From assembly GCA_022316685.1 (NCBI GenBank), contig JAKJHU010000046.1, forward strand, positions 3,757,001 through 3,821,000: a stretch of 64,000 nt of DNA. The letters run 5' to 3'. The first letter of the stretch is position 1. Each line of letters starts with the position of its first letter. Source of the DNA: Progne subis subis. Lineage: Eukaryota; Chordata; Aves; Passeriformes; Hirundinidae. The notes under the pieces were generated by a model that saw only the letters and a list, made by a program, of their open reading frames with translations, was not told the origin of the DNA and ran no database searches. Position numbers and translations under genes: made by a program. Below, in pieces: positions 34,351 to 45,735 of this stretch.

Positions 34351-37254
34351 TAATAACACATCACAGGGAAACAGCAGAAGATACCTGGAGCCAGAGCATC
34401 ACCCACTGCTGGGAGCCGCATGGGCAGGGGAGTGTGGTATGTGAATAGGCACAGCTGATCTCAGCACATTGCAAATGTAACTCTAGTCAGGCAGTAGATG
34501 TGCTCTCTTTAATGATATTACTGAACAGATTACATAAATGAGTGAGAATTTATGTACAGAATTTGCATGTGTTTGCAACTGATCTGAAACTTATAAATAC
34601 ATTTCTGTATTTACACGCACAAGTAAATTAATATTGATTTCCAACCAGCAAGCACCACCAAAATGGCATTCAAGTGCATGTTTCCAGGTGCAAAGTATTT
34701 AGCTGGAGAGCAAAGCAGCAAGTTTGCAATGAGAACATTGAAAATGTGGATGCAGTTCTGGAAAGAATGACTTGCACTGTTGGTATTGCAGCAGTACTGG
34801 AGGTTGCAGGCACCTTGGGCAATCCTACTGCAATCCTGCTGGAAAAGAGCTCTGCCCAGCATGTGCTAGTGAGACAAGTGCCTCAGTTTAGCAACATGGG
34901 TCTAATTCCCAAGTGGGTGCTTATTCTCTCCCTGGAGAGCTTTATTGGGTGTGCAGCTCAGCTCTCCGGGTTGGCCATTGAAGGTTTACAAGCCATTGAC
35001 ATGAGCTAGCTCAGGGACGTTGTGGTTATTGCACGTACCGAGTCTGCTCCTGCACTGCTTCATTTTCAAACCCCTGCATAGCTGCCATCTGCACACCCTC
35101 AGCACCCCTGCTCCCCATTTTCTTATTCCCCAAGCTCTAACACACCCATGCATTCTCCAAAGAGGACTCTCTCCTTGACTACCCACATTCTGGAGCCTCT
35201 CCACTCCTTCCCTCGTCCCTCCTTCACAGCCTCCTACCTTTCCTAGAGCTGGGCCACTACCTGGGCAGACATGCTGTGTCCCAAAGCACCATTCCTCACT
35301 CTCCTCCTGCTGTGCACCCAGTCCAAAGTGAGAGTGTTGGGACAGGGCTGTAGAGGGCAGGGGGAAGAGTAGCTGTTGGGGCTGCATGAGTCAAGTCTAA
35401 ACCCTCCTCTCCACCAGAGAAGGCTCTTACTTTACCAAGGACTGGGCTTTTTAGCCAAGCTATTACAATCACATCTCTCTGGATTTCTTTTGTTTTTTCC
35501 TTCTTCTTTCCCTGAAACTCCTCCTGATGTTTGGTGCATTTTTCTTGGGTATGCTTTGTTGTTTTTGGGTTATTTTATTGCTATTGTTGCTTGCAGTCAC
35601 TAGAGAGTTCCCTTCCTCTGGTTAATGGCTCATTAACTAGCTCCCTCCATGCAGGAGTAGGGCCTGGGAAGTGCTGAATTCTAGAAAATCCTCACCAGAA
35701 AGGAACCATTTGCCAGCAACAGAATCCTCTTTTCAGAGACCTCTGTGTTATGGGGCAGCAAGGGGAGACAGTCCGTGGATGGGAGGGATAGGGACGGAGC
35801 GCGCAGGACTGCGGGGCACAGGCGTTGTTACTGTTTCTTGAAAAAAGGCACTGGCTCTTGGGAAGAGGGGGAGAGGAGACAGGAGCCGGATTGTTAGAGG
35901 ATTCAATGAGCTGTGCCCAATGTATTCGAAAGGTGCTTAAGACAGCCAAAGCTCCTCACCAAACATACACTGCTGTGAGCAGCACAGCAGTGCCCACGGG
36001 CTGCAGAGAGGCAGCCCGGCTCCCCCGCCCCTCGCACAGCACAGCCCAGCCCAGAAACGGGCACCATCCCCCTGCCCCACAGCACCACGGCATGGCCGCG
36101 GCGTCCGAGCTTCCACCCGTGCTCACCTGGACTTCTGCCCTCCTCAAACCCTTCCCCTCCCTCCCATCTGCACCCTTCCAGGTAGAAAATGACTTGCAGC
36201 TTTAGGTTGTCCCAATCAAGCAACCCAATAGCTAGGTTAAGAGAGTAGGTTCACGATTTTCCATAGATACAAAAAAGAGAATTCAAAGCAAGTCTTGGGA
36301 TTGACGGGACTAGTGAAATCTGTTTTCTCTTAGCTTTGTGTCTTGATTCCTTCCTTTGTCCTTCCTCCATCACCACTACAATAACCACAGAGGACAAATT
36401 CTCCTCCAGTGCCTCCCGCTGCCCCAGAGGGACCCTCAGCTTGTGTGCTGTCACTGGCTCCAAGCCATGTGCTCTTTGGTCACTGGGCATGAAGGGGTGG
36501 TGGCCAGCAGAGAAGATGGAGTAGTCCTGATGCTGGCACCAATGTGAATCTCGCTTCTTTACCCCATCATTATTTTAAACACATTTTGTAGGCATAGAAT
36601 AGTTTAGCGGTCTCTGTCCATGTGTCAAGTATGGCTGACATTGACAGGTAGGTTAAGCGTTATGGAGAGATGGGGACAAATGACAGACAGTGCAATTGCC
36701 TCTGCTGGGTTACCTGAGCTTAAACTTAAAAAAGGTGATAGTTTCATTTCATCAGTGTCAGAAAGTACCCTCACCTGCAGCTGCAGAACAAAGCACAGCT
36801 TAGGCTCATGAACATAAGCAATCAGTTTGTCACACTTTAATCAGGTAGCTCCCATCAGCAAAACTGCAGAAATCACTTTTCTTGGGGGTCTTGTGGCTCA
36901 GCTTCACTGCAAAGATGAATTTTCCTTACCCACAAAGGCTGGCGCCTCTGGGCCTTCTGAAATACCCTGGAGCAATCAAGATTTAACCTACTCCCATAGC
37001 TGCTCAGCTTGCCAAACGAGGTCCACAGGCACAGCAGAAGTGTGCAGATCTTGATGTCACATTGGCACTGACTGTGGCACTGCTTATGACCTAGCCCTGT
37101 GGCCATAGTCCCAGCAGGGCCAGTCACCTTGTTACAGGGCATTTTTGGGCTCTGTGATATTAACTCACCTACAGATTATCACACCTGATAAAAGCAACAG
37201 TTTCCCACCGTGCATATTTCATACCCCTCCAAGTTCATCACAAATGAAGCAGTG
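34351..37254. other. Unique sequence without a recognisable gene
   Basis: No gene is supported. Frames at 34674-35009, 34986-35387 and 35825-36223 overlap each other or lie on opposite strands and show no known domain. A moderately GC-rich patch with some CpGs lies at about 35980-36110. Repeats are not evident. Confidence 0.55.
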
Positions 37255-37380
37255 AGGATTACTGCCATTTTAAAGGCAGGGAAACTGAGGTATTGCATGA
37301 TGCGTGACCAGGGTCTCCCAACACACTGGTGGCAGGGACCAAAGCGACACCCAAGTTCCCTAAATTTCAGCGCAGTGTGC
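37255..37380 (-). mobile_element. MIR-like SINE remnant
   Basis: ACTGCCATTTTAAAGGCAGG, then GAAACTGAGG, GTGACCAGGGTCTCCCAACA and GTGGCAGGGACC follow the order of the reverse strand of MIR (cattttacagatgaggaaactgagg, gtgacttgcccaaggtcacaca, agtggcagagccgg). MIRs are ancient tRNA-derived SINEs shared by amniotes and are old and diverged in birds. The match is by eye, with several indels. Confidence 0.55.
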
Positions 37381-38074
37381 AGGGGCTGGATTATCACATG
37401 GGCAGTATTCGCTGTGTGATGCCCACACTGGTCTCAGGTGAAGTTTTGTAAGACTAGCTTTACACCCAGGGTGGTCTAGGACTTGAGGGTGGCAGGGCAG
37501 AAAGGAGACATTCCCTGACAAGCTTTTGCCTCAGAGAAAGACTTGAAAAAAGTTCAGCTCAAGGTCCTAGTGAAAAGGACGCCTGCAGGGCCACCCGCAC
37601 CGCTCTCTAGCTGCTCCCAAGCAGTGAATTCATCTGGCTGAGCTTCTGGGGAAAGTGGAAAAAAAGTACGTATGAGGAGACAGAAGCTAGCCCCATCGAC
37701 CACTCACAGTGTTTGACATTAAAAAGTGCTGACAGCAGAGAGGGAGGAAAGGAATGGACGAAGGGACACTTTCATCTCATGACAGTCTCCTGCCAGCCCC
37801 AGCCACTGCGTCTCCCTCTTGCCCCCCACTTCTGGCCCCTTGCTCTCCTAGCCATTTTATTAAATAGGGTCACAGCCCGCTTTACGGTCCCTCCCACGGC
37901 CCTGGCAAAATGGAAACACTCGCCCGTCCCCATGACCCCCACCCTCCCAGATCTCTGTCTCCTTCACTGTTTCCCCCCACCCCAGAACTGAGATCTCCAC
38001 CCCACTGCAACCTTGGCGTTTCACAGCCCAACATCAAGGCTAAGGGCTCCAGGGAGGAGGAAGGTCTCCCCCAT
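37381..38074. other. Unique sequence, C-rich toward the end
   Basis: No gene is supported. From about 37780 the + strand becomes C-rich with many CCCC and CCTCC words, leading into the C22 run. Confidence 0.5.
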
Positions 38075-38096
38075 CCCCCCCCCCCCCCCCCCCCCC
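38075..38096 (+). repeat. C22 homopolymer
   Basis: Twenty-two consecutive C residues lie at the end of a C-rich stretch. The + strand could form an i-motif and the - strand a G-quadruplex. The length in the assembly may be unreliable. Confidence 0.9.
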
Positions 38097-38213
38097 TTAC
38101 ATTAATTATCTCATTTAGTTGAAAGAAAAGTCCAAAAATTGAGGTTTCCCTTGGCAATTTATGAGGCTAGGGAGTAATTTATGGCTTGATACAACTTTAT
38201 TTTGTTCCTTCTT
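38097..38213. promoter_or_regulatory. Candidate conserved non-coding element
   Basis: TTACATTAATTATCTCATTT, CAATTTATGAGG, GGAGTAATTTATGGCTTG and ACAACTTTATTTTG occur within about 110 bp. ATTAAT and two TTTATG cores recall homeodomain and HOX/CDX sites. It is squeezed between a C run and a CA repeat, so the full element may be larger. Confidence 0.35.
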
Positions 38214-38268
38214 TACACACACACACGCACACACATAGACACAGATTAACACACACATACATACACTT
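38214..38268 (+). repeat. CA microsatellite, interrupted
   Basis: ACACACACAC runs are broken by GCAC, ATAGAC, GATTA and ATACATAC. It is degenerate, so its mutation rate is probably lower than that of a pure array. Confidence 0.85.
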
Positions 38269-38705
38269 AAGGAGACACTAAGCTGAATTTATCACATTAA
38301 GTACCTGCCTGCTAAAAGGACAGGACTGGACATAATTTACAAGGCAGGATAGGGAAGGGTTCACGTGGGGGGGGGTAACATTTAGATGAGTTAATGATTG
38401 AAAGTTGGTCTTTGAAGGCAGGAGGCTCCTCTAGACAGAAAAAGAAAACTTAACTAATTAAAACTGATGTATCAGTTTCAGAGGAAGAATGTGCTGGGAA
38501 TGAAACTGTGCATTGGTAAAAACAACAGTCAGGAGGGTTAGCTGTGGCAGTGCAGATACCCCCAGGGAGATGGCCCCGATTTCAGCATCAGACCAACAGA
38601 GTCTGAGATCTAACTCACTGGGGCAGTAGCCAAAGGCCCCTGCCGAAGTGACTGGTCTGATGCAGGACACAACTTAGGTGCAGAAGCAAATGTGGGTCAT
38701 CTGTA
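38269..38705. other. Unique sequence with a short G run
   Basis: A GTGGGGGGGGG run lies near 38366. Nothing gene-like was recognised. Confidence 0.45.
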
Positions 38706-38752
38706 GGGTTTGAATCATGGCCATGGCATGCCAGCAATGTGACCCACTGCGC
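38706..38752 (+). mobile_element. Possible MIR-like fragment, forward orientation
   Basis: GGGTTTGAATCATGGCCATG then GCATGCCAGCAATGTGACCC parallels the forward MIR segment (ggttcgaatcctggctctgccacttactagctgtgtgacc). It is short and diverged. Confidence 0.35.
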
Positions 38753-38883
38753 TCTGCTTAGAGGAGGAGGGAGGGGTCCTTGGGCCACAGATGTGCCGCC
38801 GGTTGCTTCAATAGCAACTGTAAATGGCCAAAGGAGAGGACTCGCCTGCCCCGGAATGCTGACCAACAGCGCAGGCAACAAAA

Positions 38884-38963
38884 AGGAGAGAGGGCACAGA
38901 GGGGTAAGTGACTGATCCAAGGCCAGTGCAGAAGCTGCCGTTGTGGCCAGCATTCACAGATCC
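38884..38963 (-). mobile_element. MIR-like SINE remnant, reverse orientation
   Basis: GAGAGAGGGCACAGAGGGGT then AAGTGACTGATCCAAGGCCA and GTGCAGAAGC follow the reverse MIR order (gaggcacagagaggttaagtgacttgcccaaggtcacaca). It lies about 130 bp after a possible forward-oriented fragment. No coding capacity. Confidence 0.5.
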
Positions 38964-39576
38964 CCAGTCAGCCCTTCAGCCTCGCTGTGTCTCGCTCGGT
39001 GAGTTCAAGAGGGAACATCCTGGCTTCATTTCCGCATTTTGCAGTATACCTTGCTGAAGTGTCCTCCTCCCACTTAGGGATAGCCCTGGGGTCTTTCCTA
39101 GCACCTTCCCCAGCTCTCCAAACCTCTGGAACTGACACCAAGGGGGGAGGTCCCTCCAGGCACTACCCAGGAAATGTGAAGTCTGAGTAATTAAGTATGC
39201 TGAGATGAGAAACACGTGCAGAGCATCTCAACTGATGTTCGATTTTCTTTTGTGCACCTGAACTTCCCTAACTTCAACATGTAGGAATTCCATGTAGGAA
39301 TCTGAACTATGGAAGATACCCAGTGACTTGGACCTGGGTCATAATGCAATTAAATCCATCAGCCAAGTGCCAGGTGAGCCCCCTGCAGACAGACAGTTCT
39401 TCTACTGCAGGAACCTGTTCCTGATGCAGTTGGGCACCGACTTTAACCCCTCTTCCACTGCCTTTGTCCAGGACTGCACACATGATTCCTCTGAGTCATA
39501 GAATTCTATTGCTCTTACAATTAAAATATTTAAAATATTAGGAGGAGAGGTGACTATAGGTGTGGAGGAAGGAGGC
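38964..39576. other. Unique sequence, nothing recognised
   Basis: Only short frames occur. A duplicated CATGTAGGAAT word (39279-39301) is a minor local repeat. Confidence 0.45.
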
Positions 39577-39629
39577 AAAAAAAAAAAAAAAATAAAAAAA
39601 AAAAATAAAAAAAAAAAAGAGAGAGAGAA
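39577..39629 (+). repeat. Interrupted poly(A) with GA tail
   Basis: Three A runs are separated by single T residues and followed by GAGAGAGAG. The lysine-rich frame across it is an artefact. Confidence 0.85.
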
Positions 39630-40340
39630 TCATAAAAAATATTTTAGAAATTCCCCTTACCCAAATGCAGATTCTTTCAAAATATGCCTTGATGAAAACT
39701 GGTCAAGCCACGAGTGCCCTTTTAAAGTGCTGGGACTGCATCAGGCAGAGGGCCACCAGACAATAAACAGCCCCAGCTTGTCAGTCCACACAGCAAATTT
39801 CTGGAGCCCACTGAAAGAAGCCCCAGTAGGTGATTTGTATGTAAACACAGAACACCCGCTCCCTTTGGTAGGGAAGGTGTTCTTTGTCTTACAGCTTTCC
39901 CTGTAGACATCAGCTTGTTTACAAATCTCACAGCAACCCACAGCCGTGGCATTAAACAGGTGAAGAGAATAACGCTTTTTTCTTATTGATCTAGGGTCGG
40001 TTTCATTTGTAAGCAAAAGGGCAGCTGTCAATAGACTGCATGATCTAAGGCACCAATCCAGAGAAATCTTAAGCACGTGAGCACCGGGGAGCAAGGATGG
40101 GATTCAGGGTTGTTGAATTGGGGCCAGCAGCCTAAACCAGGCTTTATTTCATGTTGCATCATAATTCTATTGTGTGAATGAGAGGGAAGCATTAATAAAT
40201 GGGAGGATGGAAGAGGAAGAAGAAGAAAACATGTCTATTTCTTGTCCAATAATGTTAGCAGTATATTTATAAAACTGAAACAAGACTAATCTTCACTCCT
40301 CTGTGCCTCTCAGGAAGCCCTGTCCATGTTGTCTGTTTTG
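39630..40340. other. Unique sequence, nothing gene-like
   Basis: No coding region is supported. A short AT-rich segment near 40140-40205, with GCATCATAATTCTATTG and GCATTAATAAATGG, might be regulatory. Confidence 0.45.
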
Positions 40341-40432
40341 TTTAGATTGTGCACTCTTCATGACAGAGATTATCTGTATTTTGTGTCTTGTAAAGCACTG
40401 GGCACTTTTATATAATAGTAATAATCTACAAA
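40341..40432 (+). mobile_element. LINE-type 3' tail fragment (L2/CR1-like)
   Basis: TTTAGATTGTGCACTCTTCA, then TGACAGAGATTATCTGTATT, TTGTAAAGCACTGGGCAC and TATAATAGTAATAAT follow the order of the tail shared by L2 LINEs and some sauropsid SINEs (ttagattgtaagctcttc-ggcagggactgtct-tgtacagcgcctagcac-aataataat). The terminal AATAAT series fits an L2-type end. The exact family is uncertain. Confidence 0.5.
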
Positions 40433-41513
40433 ATGCGCAAATGAAAATATCAGAGCAAACAAATGATGTTGCAGAATTGTTTCTGCCTAAAAGGAGCAGC
40501 AAAATTCCAGTTAAAAATACCCATGTCTACCTCGATAATAAAATGTATGCGTGTGATTGTGCATGTGCACGCACATATGTAGGTGCATACAGCAGGGAAA
40601 AAGAGTCAAGGAAGGAATAAGTTCATCAAATCTGTAAGTATGTGGCACCTCAGCATCATGCAAGCTACCCTGGGTGCAATCAAAGCCTTCCGACACTCCG
40701 AGGGACTCAGTGGAAGAGTGCAGGATATTAAGAGTGACAAGCCATCAGGACCGCACTATCAGACCACTTGGGAAGGAAAACTGAAGCAGGGTGTCAGTTT
40801 GAATTGTCATTATCCCTAGTTCAGGAAACGGCATCAGGCAAGGCAAAGTAGTGGCAGGAAGAAAGGAGGTTGGGACATTTGGGGACTAATCCCCCATCCC
40901 CCAGGAATTCTGCACCCATTCAGGACCTGGGACTAACTGACTTTTGCAGCACTCCCGGTCCTCCCTTTGTCATCTTGAGAAGGGGGGTGACTGCTCCCAG
41001 GGTGCTCGGGGTGGAAGAGCAAGGGGGCAGATGCATCCCTGTGCCCAGGGCAGGCTGTCGGGCAGTGGGAGGAACTCTACGGTGCAGTGGGAGTGTGCAG
41101 CGCTGGGCAACGCCAGGGATGGAGGGGAGGAAGGGAGGGTGGGGAGGGGATGGCCTATAATCCCCTTGGTAAATCCATGCCTGAACTATAAAAGGATAAT
41201 CCATGTGCAACCCTGGCCCCACTTATAGGATTTAGCTCTTAGTGTAGAATACTAATATTTGGCTGTTTGTTTACCCCTGTGAACTAATTTGGCAGATTCT
41301 TATGATTCTCACAGGGAGAATTTATTTCGATTTTGATATTACTCAAAGCCTTGGGTCCTGGAGTCATAGGATTATATGCAAAGCTCTGAGCAGACTTTTT
41401 TAATCCTTTTTCTTAAGAAATAACTATTTGTTGTGGATGCAGCAAAAAGCTTGAAAGCTGGCCTGCTGTTCCACAACACAATGGCATCAGAAAAGAAGCC
41501 CCTTGCTAATTCC
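40433..41513. other. Unique sequence without a recognisable gene
   Basis: Overlapping frames at 40870-41228 lie on both strands in GC-rich DNA and resemble nothing known. A CTATAAAAGG TATA-like word lies at about 41188. The segment 41225-41350 is AT-leaning with a GGGAGAATTTATTTCG word and may be conserved, but support is weak. Confidence 0.5.
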
Positions 41514-41537
41514 TTTTTTTTTTTTTTTTTTTTTTTA
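41514..41537 (-). repeat. Poly(T) run of 24 bases
   Basis: A continuous T run by direct count. It is equivalent to poly(A) on the minus strand. No processed-gene remnant is visible beside it. Confidence 0.9.
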
Positions 41538-43731
41538 ACATGGTGATTTTTAAGCCAGTTTTGCAACTGTGAAAGGTGAATGGGGATCAAGCCCACAATT
41601 TTTGAAGAGTCGGCACAGTCAGGCCAGGCTCTGCTTGTAGTTTCACACTGGCTTGGTGAGCTTCTGTCTCTTCTTTCCTGCTCCTAACCCAGTGGCACTG
41701 CCTTGGGAGAGCAGCATCACAGGCAGAAATTAGATCCTTGAGCTAAAAATAACGTGCAAAATTTGGGGAAGAGGCAGGCACAGGAAAAAAAAGAGTATGC
41801 GTTAGGATCAGGAATTCAGCCTTCAATTAAAAAGTAACTTTCTAACCTTGGACAATGCAGAGAATGGCTTGAAAATGTGATGCATGCATCCCCTTAACAC
41901 AAAAAGCCAGTACAAGAATCCCAACTATGTTATTTTTATAATCTTGCTGGTTTGAGGGCTTGCTCTGTGATTTTTGAACAGTTAAAGTTGTTAATACTAG
42001 CGGGGAGAAGTGTCCTTTCTTTAAATGGAAAAACCAGCTTTTGTGGCAAAGTGTAAAGAAACGGAAGGAAAACAACAATTTTCTCTAGATATATTTGTGG
42101 CTGTTTCACTCCCACTCACTGTTCTGAAAGAAATTGAAAGTTGCAAATGTAATCACAGCTAGGAGCAAGACAAAACTGGATATATGCTGAAGATTTGACT
42201 CTCAGTTTATGAAAATATTTATTTTTAATTCTGTGCCCAAGATGATTTCTTTTGAGAAGATTTAAGCACATGCCTGAAGTGGAGTAACTGCAGGAGTCCA
42301 CCAAATCAGGGACATGAGGAGAAGGCTGACAGTAAACCCAAAATTTATTAGGAAAAAAAAAAAATTCTCTCCCTCAGTAAAAACAGAAGCAATGCCTAAA
42401 AACCCAAACCTTCATAAATCAGGCAAACAAGACAGGCAGATGAGAATCTTATCAGGCAGTAGAAATGAGGCAAAAGTAATTCAAATTATTCACACGTTTC
42501 GAAACTTTGCTGGACTGAGAAGAAAGGGTGAAATCTTGGTGAATAGATCAGGAGCACAGGCAAAATTTGTGCCGCAAACACACTAGGTACAGGTCCTAGA
42601 AGTCCAACGGTAGAAAGTTTTTAGAGGACGTATGTGCATCATTGGTAGCTGCCTGATTTTCCTCCTTCTCAGATCCTGCGGTGTCTGGCTCTCTTGCACG
42701 ACTTCAGCTTCTCGGGCTGCCTCCTTCCCAGAGCCGGCCGGAGAACAAACTCCCGCTCCGCAGCTCAGCCGGGCTCTGCCGCGTGCCGCAGGGAGGGTGC
42801 TCGGGCATCCACAGCCCCTCCTGCAAATCCCACCAACACCCTGAAAATCTACGTGTGCCTAAATACACTGATTTGTTGTCATTTTACCCCGCACTCAGAT
42901 GCTGACAGCCAGTTCTATCTCTGGTTATCGCTATTAATAATTAGTCTATAGAGATTGAGAAAATATCTTTTAGATGAGTGATATTTTCCCAAATTTGTTC
43001 CAAAGATAATGTGAAGGGAAACTATGTGTTCATGCACATTGAGACAAAGAGAAGGGAAGGTTTGGCTGATTTTTCAGTGGTTTGGATTCATTCCTGTGTC
43101 CTCCTCTTTCTGTCTCAGCTTGTATTCTGGTAACAGGATAGAAGAACCACAAACATTACCAAAAACTGGGGGGGAATTGCAGTACACCAAGGATTCAAAG
43201 GGAACCATTTGTTTAGTTATTAAAAGGATTGAGAGGTGACTTGCTTCCCGTATATAAATTTCTTCCTAGGGAAGACATACCAGGTACTAAAAAACTCTTT
43301 CATCTGCCAGAGAAATCTGTAACAGGAGCCAATGGATAAATGCTGAAGCCAAACAAGTCCAATTAAAAATAAAGTCCTGGACCTTTTAAAATTTTGTTTC
43401 ACTTTGTCTGAGGAAGTCAGGGTGATTAACCATCAGAGCAGCTGTTACGGGAAGCACTAGAATTTCCCTTTCTCAACGTCTTCCGCTCAAGACTCGTATT
43501 CTTTCGGGAAGAAAGTTATTGTGTTCAGTAAAGGGGTAGCAGGGGGACAGTCTCTACTCTGTGTTATGCAGGCAATCCAGTCAAATCATCAGAAAATGCT
43601 TTGTGAGCTCAAACTGAATAAACAAGTTAGCACCCCTCAGCTTATTTTTAAGCAGGAGTCTTCTTTTTAAAAAATTGGGAAAGGGAGAATAAAAATCCTC
43701 AGCAATTGAATAATCTTTCTTATTACAGGGA
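41538..43731. other. Unique sequence without a recognisable gene
   Basis: No gene is supported. Near 42259-42310 the phrase GATTTAAGCACATGCCTGAAG...AAATCAGGGA weakly recalls half of the palindromic family at 5.7 and 24.5 kb. At 42675-42800 the DNA is briefly GC-rich with some CpGs. Confidence 0.5.
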
Positions 43732-43783
43732 AAAAAAAGAAAAAAAAGAAAAAAAAAAAAAAAAGAGAGAGAAAAGAAAAAGT
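43732..43783 (+). repeat. A-rich/purine simple repeat
   Basis: Runs of A7 to A16 are separated by single G residues, ending in GAGAGAGAAAAG. It is purely purine and can be read as an interrupted poly(A). Confidence 0.85.
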
Positions 43784-44089
43784 TAAAAATTCATAGAAGC
43801 AGAGGGATCTGATGCAAAAAGGATGCCAGGATCCAGGACAGAGCAAAGCAGAGGGCTCACTGCTGTCGGGGCTGGTGGGATTCTCCCCCAGCACTGCGAG
43901 CCTTTGGGGAAGGAGCTGCTCAGGCTCCATGGAGAATCCTGCCTTGCTGATTTCCAGCTGAGCAGCTTTCCACACTCAATGGCTGTCCCTGCTGCTTTCA
44001 TGCAGGGATGTACTCTAGCTCAGAAGAGAGCGGTTCTGTTTAGATAGCCCCCAATCCTAGCTTTACCTCATCCCTTCCAGCAGAGTCAC
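43784..44089. other. Unique sequence, nothing recognised
   Basis: Short frames on both strands overlap and have no known product. Confidence 0.45.
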
Positions 44090-44285
44090 TGTAATTAAGA
44101 TTTGTTAAGGTTTGGAAGAAATCTCATTAATCAGATAAGATCTGAACTTTATTTTCTTTTTAAAGACCCAATTTGATCTCTCTTGCTTGTGGTAATTGCT
44201 CTCCTCTTCTGACATGGAAATTCATTTTCCAGGCACATAAAACACAATAGATTTCCATTGTCAACAGCAGCAACCCCAGGAGACT
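44090..44285. promoter_or_regulatory. Candidate conserved non-coding element
   Basis: CTGTAATTAAGATTTG, CTCATTAATCAGATAAGATC, CCCAATTTGATCTC and GGTAATTGCTCTCC occur within 200 bp. CAGATAAGAT is a good GATA-type site beside an ATTAAT homeodomain core. No repeats interrupt it. Confidence 0.4.
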
Positions 44286-45589
44286 TGAAAATATTCCTCC
44301 AAAGGCTAAAAAGGGTATTGGGAGCAAATCCAGACACAGGCGGGGAGAGGGAGCATGAGACAGGGTGCTGTCAGAGAGATATGGGGTGGAAGGAAGGGGT
44401 TTGTATGGCCCTGAAAAGAGGAGGGATACACCAGGGGCAGGGGGGCAACAGAACCCCCACTGTGACCCTCAGTAAGTCAGGTTGAGCTGGCAGGTCCTAC
44501 TAAGGGACCCAGCACAGAGAGGAGAAAAGTTGTTGTCACTCCTGGTTCCTGACCTGGCTTGGTAAAAACATCCTTCTCCTGAGTTTATCAGAAACCAGTA
44601 CTTCAAAGAGCGATCAGAAAAGCCTCCTCGATGGCTGACATTTCACATGAGGCAGCACCAGGATAAATGACACAGTGTGAAATATACTCCACCACATCAA
44701 ATCCTATCCATCAGCAGGATTCCTGGTTTCTAAATGTCAGGTATAGAACGGGAACTCCTCAAGAACATCTGAACCAGAGGGTGGATTCCTTCCCTGCCGC
44801 CTGCTCCCCAGCGCCCCAACTTCTCTTGGCCTCCACCATGCTTTGGTGGGCTCTGCCTTCCCATCCAGCCCAAGCCCAGGCAGCCAGGTGCTGCTGCCAG
44901 GCCGGGAGATGTATACAGATAAGGCACACACCCTGAACAGGGCTGGGTGTACCTGTAGCACTTCTCACCCGAGAGACTGCAGTCCTCAGGAGAGGCAGGA
45001 CAGGGGCACATGGCAGCCCGCTGATGAATCCTTCAGCCAGGGCACAGCATGTCAGCCCAGTGTGTGGCCATCAAAACTGGCATCACCATCTTCCCCCTGG
45101 CCGGGGCCCTGTACCCTGCCTCCCCTCTGTCACGCTGGTCGCCCCCAGCCCATGTCCTGCTGCGTGCACCACCCCATCCCTGAGCTTGACCTGGACCAGG
45201 AGGGGCTGAGCCCCAGTTGCACCATGAGGCCAGTGGCTACAAGCAGCCTCCCTTGTCCTGAACTGTCACAGCAAGAATAAAGCTGAACCACAGTTTTCCA
45301 GCGCTTTCAGGGGTCCACACAATCCTGCAGCAGCAGCAGTCCCTGTCACAGCTCAGCCTGGCCACCTTCTGGAGATGCTGAAACTTTGGTGGAGCAGAGA
45401 TAGAAACCACTAGCAGGCAAATTGTGGGCTCCCAGAAATGGGCAGTCCCGGGCAGCTGGGCCACAAGGCTGGCTGTGGGTGGCCAGGATGGCCAAAGCAG
45501 GGAGAGTTCCCTGCACCACTGGCCACGTGGAGGCAGAGACTGGGCATGGTGAGTGCATGCAGAGGTACTAATAGAGACCTAGGGCGAGC
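44286..45589. other. Unique sequence without a recognisable gene
   Basis: GC content is moderate and frames up to 145 codons (44843-45280) occur. Several frames on both strands overlap here, and none contains a familiar motif. Confidence 0.5.
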
Positions 45590-45735
45590 ATCCCAGCCTT
45601 GCCTGCTTCTCTCATTCTCTTTGCAGAGAGAATCTGCAAACATATTAATCTCATCTCACACACAAACCCTCCGTCCTGATCCCAGAATCCATATATTAGG
45701 AGATTTACATAAATTACCAGCTATCAATAGGGCAC
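45590..45735 (+). promoter_or_regulatory. Candidate conserved element preceded by a splice-acceptor-like string
   Basis: TTCTCTCATTCTCTTTGCAG ends at about 45626. It is immediately followed by repeat-free AT-rich sequence holding ACATATTAATCTCATC, CATATATTAGGAG and TACATAAATTACCAGC. The acceptor match is good, but no donor-ended exon is clear. It could be a non-coding exon, an enhancer or coincidence. Confidence 0.35.

Noticed and set aside
41180..41200. CTATAAAAGG as a promoter
   Set aside because: A lone TATA-like word in AT-leaning sequence, with no CpG-rich or exon-like sequence at the expected distance.
42259..42310. Third copy of the palindromic family
   Set aside because: Only TTTAAGCACATGC and a distant AATCAGGGA match. 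No inverted partner half is visible.
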